DNA from: GCA-2706205 sp964215955
GTDB taxonomy: Bacteria; Bdellovibrionota; Bacteriovoracia; Bacteriovoracales; Bacteriovoracaceae
DNA: 64,000 nucleotides
Assembly (NCBI GenBank): GCA_964215955.1
Contig: CAXPDR010000037.1
Location: 1-64,000 of the forward strand
Reading direction: 5' to 3'
The translations under genes were made by a program, and so were the position numbers. The notes beneath the pieces were generated by a model that did not search any database, had not been told where the DNA came from, and saw nothing but the letters and a program-made list of their open reading frames with translations. Shown here piece by piece: positions 25,818 through 34,115 of this stretch; the first letter of the stretch is position 1; every line of letters begins with the position of its first letter.

Positions 25818-26147
25818 ATGAGTTTAGATGTTTATATTTTGTTAGTTTTTATATTTATGCTAATTTTCTTTGCTTTTATTCCTCTTGTTAGAGGGGTTTA
25901 TGCTAGAAAATTCTTAAAAACACTTGATAAGAGAGTCATTGATAGTAACAAGCTAATAACTTATGGCAGATATAGGTTTAAACAAATAGATCAATTTGTT
26001 TTTGAAAATTATGAAGGAAACGAAGATACACGCAATCTTAAATTTCTTTTGAAACTGATGAGGTTTAAAAATATTCTTCTAGTATTTATTGCTCTAAATG
26101 CTGTTTATTTTGCAGGATTTTTAATTTATAAATCCCTTGCTAGTTGA
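25818..26147 (+). CDS. Small membrane protein, unknown
   Basis: A 109-residue protein with a hydrophobic N-terminal segment (LDVYILLVFIFMLIFFAFIPL) and a C-terminal one (NILLVFIALNAVYFAGFLIY) around a basic, charged middle. Both ends are membrane-spanning, so the loop is probably cytoplasmic. It follows the zinc-ribbon frame closely and ends seven bases before a broken recombinase on the other strand. No family is recognised; likely island cargo. Confidence 0.55.
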   Translation: MSLDVYILLVFIFMLIFFAFIPLVRGVYARKFLKTLDKRVIDSNKLITYGRYRFKQIDQFVFENYEGNEDTRNLKFLLKLMRFKNILLVFIALNAVYFAGFLIYKSLAS

Positions 26148-26153
26148 TTAACA

Positions 26154-26507
26154 TTAGTAAGGGCTAACCATTTCAACTTCAACGTCACTAGCTTGAATCT
26201 GCCCATAGTAATTCACTGTCATGGTAATGCTCTTATGGCCTAACAGGGCCTGCAGAGCATACATATTACCTTGTTTCTTGAGATAGTTGTGGGCAAAGCT
26301 GTGCCTGAGTTCATGTGGAGTCCATCTTTTATCGACTTTAAATTTCTTCTGGTAGCTGATTATAGTCTCTCTGATCTGGCCAGCAGATAAAAGAGTTCCT
26401 CTCTAGTTTAAGAATCCCCATTCTGATTCAGAGCCTCTCTTGTTAAAAAGGTCCTTTAGCAATATTGCTAGGTTTGTTCCAATTGCGAAAATCCAAAAGA
26501 GTTTTCC
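26154..26507 (-). pseudogene. Broken tyrosine recombinase/integrase
   Basis: On the minus strand the conceptual translation gives a phage-integrase catalytic domain: TPHELRHSFAHNYLKKQG (His-x-x-Arg box), LQALLGHKSITMTVNYY (Gly-His and the nucleophile Tyr), ending at a stop at 26154. A TAG at 26403-26405 interrupts the frame in FLN-stop-RGTLLSAGQIRE. Upstream of it the frame continues as LFWIFAIGTNLAILLKDLF, where the usual first Arg is absent. The N-terminal half is missing. It marks a former integrated element. Confidence 0.75.
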
Positions 26508-26595
26508 AAAAAAGATAAAACTAAAGAAGAAATGTCTTGAGTGTGGTGAAGACTTGGTCCCTTTAGAAGGGTATTATGATAAGAAGGCAAAGTAG
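26508..26595 (+). pseudogene. Second zinc-ribbon fragment
   Basis: The frame ending at TAG 26593 reads KKKCLECGEDLVPLEGYYDKK, similar to CSKCNNSKLVPLSGG of the gene at 25426. There is no start or body; upstream, the frame merely overlaps the integrase remnant. It looks like the tail of a related gene left by rearrangement. 26596-26675 shows nothing else. Confidence 0.35.
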
Positions 26596-26675
26596 AGTTA
26601 AATATTGATGTGATTTGGAGTTTTGAGACTTTGATTAATAATGTTTTTATCTATAGCATGATTCCACAGATAATA

Positions 26676-27191
26676 TCAAAAAACTAACCCATAACACCTT
26701 TCATCCAAAAGTCTTTCACCAATGCGAATAGAGCATTTCTTTGTTCCCTCTAATTTGAAGCCAATCGTTTCATAGAGGCCGATGGCAGGCATGTTTTCTG
26801 ATATTACAGTTAGCTCTAAGCGAGTTAAGCCAGTTTCTTTGGCAAAGCTAATAGCATGGGATAACAGTCTTTTTCCAAGACCTTTTCCTGTATGGGATTT
26901 TAAAACTCCCATGGCAATTTCTCGACTATGCTTTTTCTTATTTAGTTGGCTTCCCATTAAGGCGATAAACCCAACTAATTCACCATGGAAGTCTAGCACA
27001 AAGAGATTGTTTGGAGAGTTAGGGGAGGTAACCCTTTCAATGAAGGTTTCCTGTTGAGCATCAGTGGCCTGATTTTCATCCTTATCGTAGAGCATATAGG
27101 GAGATTCCGCTTCAATTGTCTTTTTGAGTGCATTAAAGGCACTAGCGTCCTTTGGCTCAATACTTCTTATTGTTATTTGGTTTTGATCCAT
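26676..27191 (-). CDS. GNAT family N-acetyltransferase
   Basis: A 171-residue GNAT protein that transfers an acyl group from acyl-CoA, probably to an amine. Visible parts are ITIRSIEPKDASAF at the start, the central strand LFVLDFHGELVGFIAL, the acetyl-CoA loop MGVLKSHTGKGLGKRLLSHA, and RLELTVISENMPAIGLYETIGF. I start it at ATG 27191, four bases after GAGGAG. The last gene of the sigma-54 operon, it overlaps the end of the TauD-like gene by 19 bases. The substrate is unknown; the operon suggests modification linked to the Cys-repeat protein or its product. Confidence 0.85.
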   Translation of the reverse strand: MDQNQITIRSIEPKDASAFNALKKTIEAESPYMLYDKDENQATDAQQETFIERVTSPNSPNNLFVLDFHGELVGFIALMGSQLNKKKHSREIAMGVLKSHTGKGLGKRLLSHAISFAKETGLTRLELTVISENMPAIGLYETIGFKLEGTKKCSIRIGERLLDERCYGLVF

Positions 27192-27868
27192 AATCTCCTC
27201 AGTTGTCTTTCGCTGCACGGTGATATCTCCTCTCTTGAATGTAACACCTGTCCATTATCGATAAACATTATTTCATTCTTCTTAAGTCGAATTGAAACGG
27301 TGTGGTTCATTATTCTGTCTTCAATATAAGATTTAAATTTATTTAGAATTCGGCTAAAATCCTGATCCTTATGAGTAAAATCTAACCATGGAGCATAGTT
27401 TACTTTCAAACTTTCTTTATGTTGATAAATCAAAGGAGAATCACTTAGTCCTTTTATTTTACTCGATGTTTTATCTTTATCATCAAGAAATGATGCTTTA
27501 TAGTTCATTAAAAATTCTATTTCATGTGAGGAAAAATGCTCTTCTAGGTTTCCTATATTTGTGATTTTTGAAGCCCCTGTATGATTATCTTGTTTCACAC
27601 AGTACCAGCCAATGATATTAGCATCAGCTGAATCTGTGTGTGGTAATACTTTTTCTGATCTGAAAGCAGCAAATCTCCCATTTGGTTTAATTTCGATATC
27701 ACTTACCATGATAATTTCACCCATACATTTTGAAAGTTCCCCATAAAGTCTTGGTGTACATAATGTATTAAGGTGTGCATATCCTTTTTCTTTTATTTCG
27801 GTTAACAAATCCTCTTTCAATTGCTCAATATCTTTACTTATTCTAAATGAGTTTATTGCTGCTTTCAT
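27173..27868 (-). CDS. TauD/clavaminate-synthase-like Fe(II)/2-oxoglutarate oxygenase
   Basis: A 231-residue protein with the double-stranded beta-helix iron site. His-x-Asp appears as LPHTDSADAN near residue 77, the distal His as VLHSREE near 208, and the 2-oxoglutarate Arg in RQLRRLWI at the end. No signal peptide, so cytoplasmic. Family members hydroxylate or oxidise small molecules or peptidyl residues. It lies nine bases after the Cys-repeat gene and overlaps the GNAT gene. The obvious hypothesis is that one of the three products is a substrate; nothing in sequence proves it. Confidence 0.8.
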   Translation of the reverse strand: MKAAINSFRISKDIEQLKEDLLTEIKEKGYAHLNTLCTPRLYGELSKCMGEIIMVSDIEIKPNGRFAAFRSEKVLPHTDSADANIIGWYCVKQDNHTGASKITNIGNLEEHFSSHEIEFLMNYKASFLDDKDKTSSKIKGLSDSPLIYQHKESLKVNYAPWLDFTHKDQDFSRILNKFKSYIEDRIMNHTVSIRLKKNEIMFIDNGQVLHSREEISPCSERQLRRLWIKTK

Positions 27869-27877
27869 ATTTGTTTC

Positions 27878-28717
27878 CTAATATTTAATCGTTCCTAGAC
27901 TTCTGTTAATTGTTGGGCGTGGCCTTGTGTTAAAGGAACCATTTCTATTGAAGCTATTATTTATTGGATTTGTCATTGCATCTGGATTCTCTCCAATACA
28001 AAGTGCAGTCCTAGCATCTGGGTTCTCTCCAATGCAAAGTGCAGTTCTAGCATCTGGGTTCTCTCCAATACAAAGGGCAGTTCTAGCATCTGGATTTTCT
28101 CCAATACAAAGTGCAGTCCTAGCATCTGGGTTCTCTCCGATACAAAGTGCAGTTCTAGCATCTGGATTCTCTCCAATACAAAGAGCTGTTCTATTAATAA
28201 CTTGTTTTGAAAATAGGGAAGGGAACTCCTTTAAGTAAAGCTCGTATGTATTTTTGAATGAATCTGTAAGATCTTGTTTGTCGGCTTCGTCTTGCATTCC
28301 ATAATAAGGGTAGTGGTGTAGGTATGAGCCAAAAATCGCATCACAATCTACCATGTATTTGTAAGTATCAAGAATATGCGCATGCCAAAATTCATCGACT
28401 TCTTTTGATGGAACAATCTTTTTGTCAGGGTACTTGTGAACAAGATATAAATATGCTTTGTATTTTTTAGCAACTCTATCCGCTTTTTCAATACTCCAAC
28501 CAGGTCCTTCCTCTTTTAAAGTTAAACCAACTATGATTGGTTCTAGATCAAGTTCATTAATCGATTTGTTATCTGTCATGAAGTTTTCGGAATTTTTGGA
28601 AAAATTTTGGATTTCATTGTTAAATGTATTTTCTTCTAAGTTTGATAATTCACCTGCATAAAGTGAAGGGTTTAGAGCTGTTGCGCTAATAATAGCTGGT
28701 GCAATTATTTTTTTCAT
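27878..28717 (-). CDS. Secreted GRDP-like domain protein with six 12-residue Cys repeats
   Basis: Signal peptide to about residue 21 (LNPSLYAGE). Residues 57-165 resemble the glycine-rich-domain-protein-like fold, with VDEFWHAHILDTYKYMVDCD and FGSYLHHYPYYG. Residues 176-247 are six identical copies of RTALCIGENPDA, then a basic Asn/Arg-rich tail of 32 residues. Every repeat has one Cys and alternates hydrophobic and acidic residues. The gene is first in an operon with an oxygenase and an acetyltransferase, under a sigma-54 promoter. It could be a structural or ligand-binding repeat protein or a multi-core modified peptide precursor. GGAG precedes the ATG. Confidence 0.75.
   Translation of the reverse strand: MKKIIAPAIISATALNPSLYAGELSNLEENTFNNEIQNFSKNSENFMTDNKSINELDLEPIIVGLTLKEEGPGWSIEKADRVAKKYKAYLYLVHKYPDKKIVPSKEVDEFWHAHILDTYKYMVDCDAIFGSYLHHYPYYGMQDEADKQDLTDSFKNTYELYLKEFPSLFSKQVINRTALCIGENPDARTALCIGENPDARTALCIGENPDARTALCIGENPDARTALCIGENPDARTALCIGENPDAMTNPINNSFNRNGSFNTRPRPTINRSLGTIKY
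27977..28192 (-). repeat. Six tandem 36-bp coding repeats
   Basis: 216 bases made of six 36-bp units, each coding for RTALCIGENPDA. The units differ at only a few, all synonymous, positions. So the amino-acid sequence is fully conserved while the DNA drifts slightly, which suggests either recent expansion or selection on the peptide. Confidence 0.95.
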
Positions 28718-28752
28718 AGGTTTCTCCTTGTTTCATATTTGAACTGAGTTAA

Positions 28753-28768
28753 AGCAATAGTGTTGCCA
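28753..28768 (-). promoter_or_regulatory. Sigma-54 promoter of the Cys-repeat operon
   Basis: On the minus strand: TGGCAACACTATTGCT, that is GG-N10-GC with full TGGCA and TTGC boxes. Transcription would begin about 12 bases after the GC, leaving a short leader with GGAG before the ATG at 28717. Confidence 0.82.
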
Positions 28769-28817
28769 AGTCTAAAAGGGTATAAGTAGTTAAAAATAAA
28801 TAAAAAGGATTGTGAAA

Positions 28818-28842
28818 TCCGAATATTCACATTCGGAAAACG
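28818..28842 (-). promoter_or_regulatory. Candidate enhancer-binding-protein site (dyad)
   Basis: TCCGAAT (28818-28824) and ATTCGGA (28831-28837) form a dyad with a six-base spacer. Read on the minus strand, the 12-mer CGTTTTCCGAAT (28842-28831) ends 63 bases before the T of the -24 box. The same 12-mer at the same distance precedes the promoter at 37963. Confidence 0.6.
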
Positions 28843-28979
28843 TAATTATTTTGGTAGATTCTTATTCGATTTATAGGTTGTAAGCTATTGATAATACAAT
28901 TAAATTAAACCAAATTTAAAGAATTTTCTCAATGTATCCGATGAATTAGATATAGAAATATTAAACATAGGATTTATTT

Positions 28980-29672
28980 ATGAAAACACTTCTTGTTTTT
29001 AGTCTATTGGTCTCAATGAATATCTCGGCAAAGGCCGTGGTCTCAGACCCCGCCGCCCCATGTGCAGACTGTAGCCCAACTTTGAGTGGGACACCAGATA
29101 AAGCTATACCAACAGACCTTATGAAAACTGGAAGAGCTCTTTCAAGTCTTGATGATAGAGCAGATTGGGTGAAGTCTATGGCTATAGCAATATGTGGCTC
29201 ATTTAGTTCGGGCGATGAATCAGTTAACAGTATAGATACAATTATTAGATTTAATATGAATAATTATAAAGGTTTGAGTGATCCAACGACGGATCAAATT
29301 GCTAGCTTTTGGAATGAATATATTGAAGATTTAACTTGTAATATTGATGGAACAGAAATTCATGCCTTTCATTTTTCTTTCGATAGAAACCTTGCATTCT
29401 ATTATTTGTTTAAAGATTATTTGGATGAACAAGTTCAACGAAAACTGAGTGATAAAACTATAAAAATAAATGTAAACTTTGTATCAAATGGACAAACAGT
29501 TCTAGATTTCGTTGATTCAGAGATTACTAGACTTGAGGAACTGGCAGCCGCTCAAGGTGATGAGTATTATAGATTTACGATTAAAAGGATGGAAAGGACC
29601 AGGAGAATATTAATTCGCCGCTTTGATGCTGTTAAGGCTTCAGATTTAGACTCACTATATGCAAAAAGGTAA
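28980..29672 (+). CDS. Secreted protein, unknown function
   Basis: A 230-residue exported protein: signal peptide (LLVFSLLVSMNISAKAV), an early Cys pair (PCADC), then a helical Asp/Glu-rich body with two more Cys (AICGSF, LTCNIDG). No known domain is seen. It is divergent from the Cys-repeat operon and is followed six bases later by the large secreted protein, so the two probably form an operon. No sigma-54 box faces it in the shared region. Confidence 0.7.
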   Translation: MKTLLVFSLLVSMNISAKAVVSDPAAPCADCSPTLSGTPDKAIPTDLMKTGRALSSLDDRADWVKSMAIAICGSFSSGDESVNSIDTIIRFNMNNYKGLSDPTTDQIASFWNEYIEDLTCNIDGTEIHAFHFSFDRNLAFYYLFKDYLDEQVQRKLSDKTIKINVNFVSNGQTVLDFVDSEITRLEELAAAQGDEYYRFTIKRMERTRRILIRRFDAVKASDLDSLYAKR

Positions 29673-29678
29673 CGAAAA

Positions 29679-32423
29679 ATAAAAATATTAGCCCTACTTT
29701 ATATTCTAACTTTATCTTTAGGTGCAAAAGCTATTTGTACTTATGATAAATTGTTAAAGTTTGATCTTGAGGATTTAACAAGTCTGGCGCCAGTAAGCTG
29801 CATTGACCCAATTGAAGATGACCTGTATGAACAAGTACAGAATAAAAACGGACTTTGTCAATGTGTTCAATCAAATCTGAACTTAATCAACTATGAAGAA
29901 AGTGGCAAATTTTCTAAAAGAGAGTATCTAGAAAAAACTTTAGAAAAAACTAAAATCGGATTACTTTCTTTATCTGAGGATATATTTTTAGTAAATAAAG
30001 ATTACCCAACTTTAGATCCAGGTGAGAGTTGTAATAGTAAAAAAAGGTTTCAAGAGGTTGTTAATTGTGGTGGTAAATTAGATACCATTTTTTCCAAAGA
30101 TGAAAGACAGAAAATGACTAATGACTTATATCAAATGTTGTTAGGTGATTCTTCAATTGATGGACATCGCTTCTATCCTCCACCTAATTCAAAATTTGAA
30201 AAATCTCTATTTGATCGTAATGCATTAAATGGGGATAAAAGCTCCTGCATGAATTCGAAGGGAGTAAGTCAAAAATTTTTAAATGATATTAGTGATAAAA
30301 TGTTAGTCTCTCAGTTAACCATTCTAAGAAAAATAGGTGAAGGCTCAGAAGTTAAATCGAATCGAAATCTTTTTGAGTTAATTCTTAGGCTTAGAGATAG
30401 AACAAATATGAATTCTGTAAATAGAGATACACTTATAAAAGTTGCAGATGAAATTAAATCCAACCCAATTTTAAAAAAAATGGCAGAGTCAGAATCTTTT
30501 TATACTGAGTTTATAAATCAGCCAGAGTCTAATATAAGTAATCTTATAGACTCATTTAAAAACACAGATAAGGGAATTGAAGAAATCAAAGATAGCCTTG
30601 TAAATAAATGTGATACTGTCTTTAAAGCTTATGAAAAAACTTTTTGCGCAAGTCAAAATGATCCAGTAATGCCAATTGAAGATAATGACGAAATGAAAGA
30701 AATACTTTTGGATTCTAAATACGGTGATCAAGATGAAGTTGCCAATATTATGGAAACGAGTTCTATTTTAAAAAATAATTATTGCCAGTTCTCTGTGGAG
30801 ACTAAGAGTATTAACTCGACAGTGGATAACTTAATTGAACCAATATTGTCTCCTTATTTAAAAGGAAGTCCAAATTTTTCTTCAGCAGTTGCAAATCTAT
30901 ATAAATTTACTACTCTTGATCGTGGAAATAAATTATGCGAACACCTTCCCCCTGAAATGAATAAGTTAGTTGATGCAATGAAGAAAATGGGATGTGGTAA
31001 TGACAGCCTTGATTCTGATTGTAGGTTTTTTAAGGCGGCTGATATTGTTGTGAGAGGTACTTTTACTGCCAGAAAAGAAGAGATAAGTGAGCGAGTAAAG
31101 AAAGAAGCTAAAACTCTTGGGATAACGGATGTTTCAAAGATTGCTCAAATGGTTGAAGAGGCAGTCTCTAAAATTGATACCAATGAAATTATGCGAGCTT
31201 ATTCAGAATATAACAGTGCTCCAAAAGAAAACTCTGTTCTTGTTAATCGTTTTTTAGGGATAGACCAAAAGAAAGTAGAAAATGTCGCTTCGATTCAAAC
31301 TGATGCTAATCCATCTGCCGGGGAAAATAGTGAAGTTGTTGACGAAACTAGAGAAGTGGATAGTACTGGAAACATTAGATCAGCAAGTGTTAATAGTAGT
31401 GATGTTAAAACACTAAACTATCAGAATACATTACCACAGAATAGATTCGCAAAGCAGGCAAGAGAAAATACTGAAGATACAATGGATAAATTTTATCGTG
31501 AAATAGCACGAAGGGCGACCCAAGTTAAAGATGATCCAACGAGAAGGGCTCCAGGTGCTGCGGGGAAGACGAAGCCTAGAAAACGTGGAAAAACGGCAGA
31601 GCAAAAATTATTGGATGCTTTAAAACCACCATATGAGATCCCTGAATCGAGAGAGCCTGCTAATACTCTAGCATTTGATGACTCTTATGATACATCTGAA
31701 AATTACTATGAAACCGATGCTGATTCTTATCCAATAACTGGTGGTAGTACAGATAATAGTATTGCTACGGGGACTCCGACTCAAAAAGATGATTATAATG
31801 ATGCTCTTGGTGCGAAACAAGAAGCGAATGAGCAAGATCGTATTGCGAGAGCAAATGCTGGAAAAATAAAACCTTCACCGTTTAAGAAATCCTTAGGTGG
31901 AAGAAGTTCGGGAGTTAGTGGAGGAGGTAGAGGACCAGCTAGTAGTGGTTCAAGTGGTGGCTCTGGAGGTGCATTCCTAGGTGGTGGAGCTGATAATAGT
32001 ATTCCAATTGAAGTAGATAGTATTCAAGAAGATATTGAGGCCCTGATTGAGAATGTATATGCAGAAAAAGCTAGGGGGCTAGAGGGTGAGAATAGTGAGC
32101 ATGCTCTTTTATTATTGGCCTTGCTGGATGGTAGTAAAAAGAAAATTACGATAAAAGATCCAAATAATGAAAACTTAGAAGTTGATATTGTTAGGAATGA
32201 AAATGGGTTGAAACTTATTCCGACTGGGAATATGGCTTATGGTGATCCATATCAAGTATTCGTTAGTAAGGTTGAAAAAGTCATTATTAAGCAAAAACAA
32301 ACACAATACAATGAGAACTTTGATTCTCTTCTTAAGCGTCTCAGGGATGCGCTAAACTCAGAGAGTGGAGAAATTCCTCCGCCTGAAAAGACTGCTAGGT
32401 ATCGGGATTATGTTGGGAGGTAG
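29679..32423 (+). CDS. Large secreted protein with apparent AUA start
   Basis: The usual-codon start would be TTG 29751, with no binding site. In frame upstream lies an excellent signal peptide (KILALLYILTLSLGAKAIC) right after the previous stop. The only candidate initiators there are ATA at 29679 or 29685, with AAGG nine bases before 29679. I take ATA 29679, giving 914 residues. The mature protein has several Cys in the first 300 residues, long helical acidic parts, then a Ser/Gly-rich linker (about 735-775) and a C-terminal globular segment. No family is recognised. It pairs with the gene at 28980. Confidence 0.65.
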   Translation: MKILALLYILTLSLGAKAICTYDKLLKFDLEDLTSLAPVSCIDPIEDDLYEQVQNKNGLCQCVQSNLNLINYEESGKFSKREYLEKTLEKTKIGLLSLSEDIFLVNKDYPTLDPGESCNSKKRFQEVVNCGGKLDTIFSKDERQKMTNDLYQMLLGDSSIDGHRFYPPPNSKFEKSLFDRNALNGDKSSCMNSKGVSQKFLNDISDKMLVSQLTILRKIGEGSEVKSNRNLFELILRLRDRTNMNSVNRDTLIKVADEIKSNPILKKMAESESFYTEFINQPESNISNLIDSFKNTDKGIEEIKDSLVNKCDTVFKAYEKTFCASQNDPVMPIEDNDEMKEILLDSKYGDQDEVANIMETSSILKNNYCQFSVETKSINSTVDNLIEPILSPYLKGSPNFSSAVANLYKFTTLDRGNKLCEHLPPEMNKLVDAMKKMGCGNDSLDSDCRFFKAADIVVRGTFTARKEEISERVKKEAKTLGITDVSKIAQMVEEAVSKIDTNEIMRAYSEYNSAPKENSVLVNRFLGIDQKKVENVASIQTDANPSAGENSEVVDETREVDSTGNIRSASVNSSDVKTLNYQNTLPQNRFAKQARENTEDTMDKFYREIARRATQVKDDPTRRAPGAAGKTKPRKRGKTAEQKLLDALKPPYEIPESREPANTLAFDDSYDTSENYYETDADSYPITGGSTDNSIATGTPTQKDDYNDALGAKQEANEQDRIARANAGKIKPSPFKKSLGGRSSGVSGGGRGPASSGSSGGSGGAFLGGGADNSIPIEVDSIQEDIEALIENVYAEKARGLEGENSEHALLLLALLDGSKKKITIKDPNNENLEVDIVRNENGLKLIPTGNMAYGDPYQVFVSKVEKVIIKQKQTQYNENFDSLLKRLRDALNSESGEIPPPEKTARYRDYVGR

Positions 32424-32432
32424 ATTCCTAAA

Positions 32433-34115
32433 TTAATTTTTGATTATTAATTTGTAAAGAAATTGCTTTGGAATCATTTTTGAGTCTTTCTTGTTTGCAA
32501 AGAAGTTTTCAACTTTTGGATGATCAAAATTACTTGTGACTAGTATAAAGTGGTTCAGATTAAATTTTTTTATTAAATCAATTCCATCCATGCTTTCTTT
32601 TAAATCAAAGTCAATGATGATTAACGTATCATCTTGAGGTATAGATAAATCAATAGGTTCAAAAAAATAAAAAACTTCAAGATCTTTTATACCTAGTTTT
32701 GTGCTCCAGTATTGATGCATGTTTTTATCATCATCAATTATGTAAATTTTCTTATAGCTTTTTAAATTTAGTTCATTCACATACCAGCTTGGAGGTGCGC
32801 AGAGGGGCAATGATATTTCTATATTTGCTCCTTGTTTTGAATTGAAAATTTTGATTGTTCCATTGTGGGATTCAACTGTACTTTGTGCATAATGAAGGCC
32901 TAGTCCAGAACCACCTTTTTTACCAATGGAAAGATTCTTTTCGAATGGGTTTTTCAAAATCTCCTCGGGAAAGCCTAAACCACTGTCTGAAATTGTTAAT
33001 GTTAATTTTCCTTGGGAGTTATTGATTATTTCAATTTTAATTAATCCTTCTTTTTCTATAGACTCAATAGAGTTGTTTAAGAGATTGCTAAAAACACGAT
33101 AAAAATCTAACTCCATTATTTTTAAAAATGAGAAGCCTTTAATGTTTGAACTTAATTTTATTTGTATACTTTTGTTTAATCTTTTACACTTTAACCTTTT
33201 TTCTGTAATAATTTCTTTTAACAGTACTTCGATTGCAACTTCTTTTTTTAAAATATTTTCCTTGTATTCGATTGAAAGGTTATTCGATATTTCATTAACT
33301 CTATTTATAGCCGTTAAAACTATTTCTTTTGTACCTGACGGGAGAATTGATAGATCATCCTGTATAACTTCTAGAGCTGCAATTGGTGACCGAATGTCGT
33401 GAGCAACTTGTCGTGCAAGGGCGACCTTTTGATTTTGATATTCTAGTCTTTGTTTATGTATCTCTGATGCTTTAATTTTCCTTACAAGTGAATTAAAAGT
33501 CCTTGAAATATATTCATATTCTTCTATTGTGTAGTGAATTTTGTTTTTTAAATTATTTTCTTTTATACTTGCTATTAGTTTTTTAAGATCTCTCTGTAGC
33601 GGACCTCTTGCTATCCTATTAAAGCCAATAATACTTAAAACTAAATTAATTATTAAAACAAGGGCAATTAGTAGAATGTTCCTGTTATAGCTATTGTCTT
33701 TTTGAATAAAAGTAATTCGAAGATATCCAATCTCTAGGTCGTCAGAAGTAATGCGTTGAAAAATGGTTGAGGTATTTTTATTTAGTTTACAAAATTTAAT
33801 ATTATTTTCTTTATCTTCACACTTATCTAAAGATTGTAAATCTATTTTTTTCTTAAATTCTAAATTTATTAAATTATTTTCTTCTGCATATCTGTAGAGA
33901 ATTAAATCTCTCGCCATTAAATTATTTGCACGCTGAGAAATAATGATTTGAGTTAATAAGTCTTGGTCAGTTATTATTATATCTTTGAAGTTATTTTTTT
34001 GATTTACTGTGGTAAATCCTAGGAAAATAAATGAGAGTAAGAAAAATTCTAAAGCAAAGAGTTTTATTAAAAATACATTAAAAAAGTCTGATAACTTATA
34101 TTTTATTGTAACCAT
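32433..34115 (-). CDS. Membrane hybrid sensor histidine kinase with C-terminal receiver
   Basis: Two membrane helices (about 12-34 and 145-165) flank a short periplasmic sensor. A HAMP-like linker follows, then HisKA with the phospho-acceptor in VAHDIRSPIAAL. HATPase boxes are FSNLLNNSIESI, ISDSGLGFP and GKKGGSGLGLHYA. A receiver domain comes last, with IIDDDKNMH, IIIDFDL and PKQ. The receiver resembles the single-domain protein at 46908. As the last gene in an overlapping operon behind a periplasmic binding protein (20-base overlap), it probably senses that protein's ligand. No output regulator is adjacent. Confidence 0.88.
   Translation of the reverse strand: MVTIKYKLSDFFNVFLIKLFALEFFLLSFIFLGFTTVNQKNNFKDIIITDQDLLTQIIISQRANNLMARDLILYRYAEENNLINLEFKKKIDLQSLDKCEDKENNIKFCKLNKNTSTIFQRITSDDLEIGYLRITFIQKDNSYNRNILLIALVLIINLVLSIIGFNRIARGPLQRDLKKLIASIKENNLKNKIHYTIEEYEYISRTFNSLVRKIKASEIHKQRLEYQNQKVALARQVAHDIRSPIAALEVIQDDLSILPSGTKEIVLTAINRVNEISNNLSIEYKENILKKEVAIEVLLKEIITEKRLKCKRLNKSIQIKLSSNIKGFSFLKIMELDFYRVFSNLLNNSIESIEKEGLIKIEIINNSQGKLTLTISDSGLGFPEEILKNPFEKNLSIGKKGGSGLGLHYAQSTVESHNGTIKIFNSKQGANIEISLPLCAPPSWYVNELNLKSYKKIYIIDDDKNMHQYWSTKLGIKDLEVFYFFEPIDLSIPQDDTLIIIDFDLKESMDGIDLIKKFNLNHFILVTSNFDHPKVENFFANKKDSKMIPKQFLYKLIIKN

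Noticed and set aside
27977..28192. Possible CRISPR array
   Set aside because: The 36-bp units are contiguous with no spacers and lie in frame in a coding gene.
27927..28238. Repetitive frames on both strands across the 36-bp repeats
   Set aside because: 36 is a multiple of three, so other frames stay open by periodicity alone; the GRDP-like frame has the signal peptide and domain.
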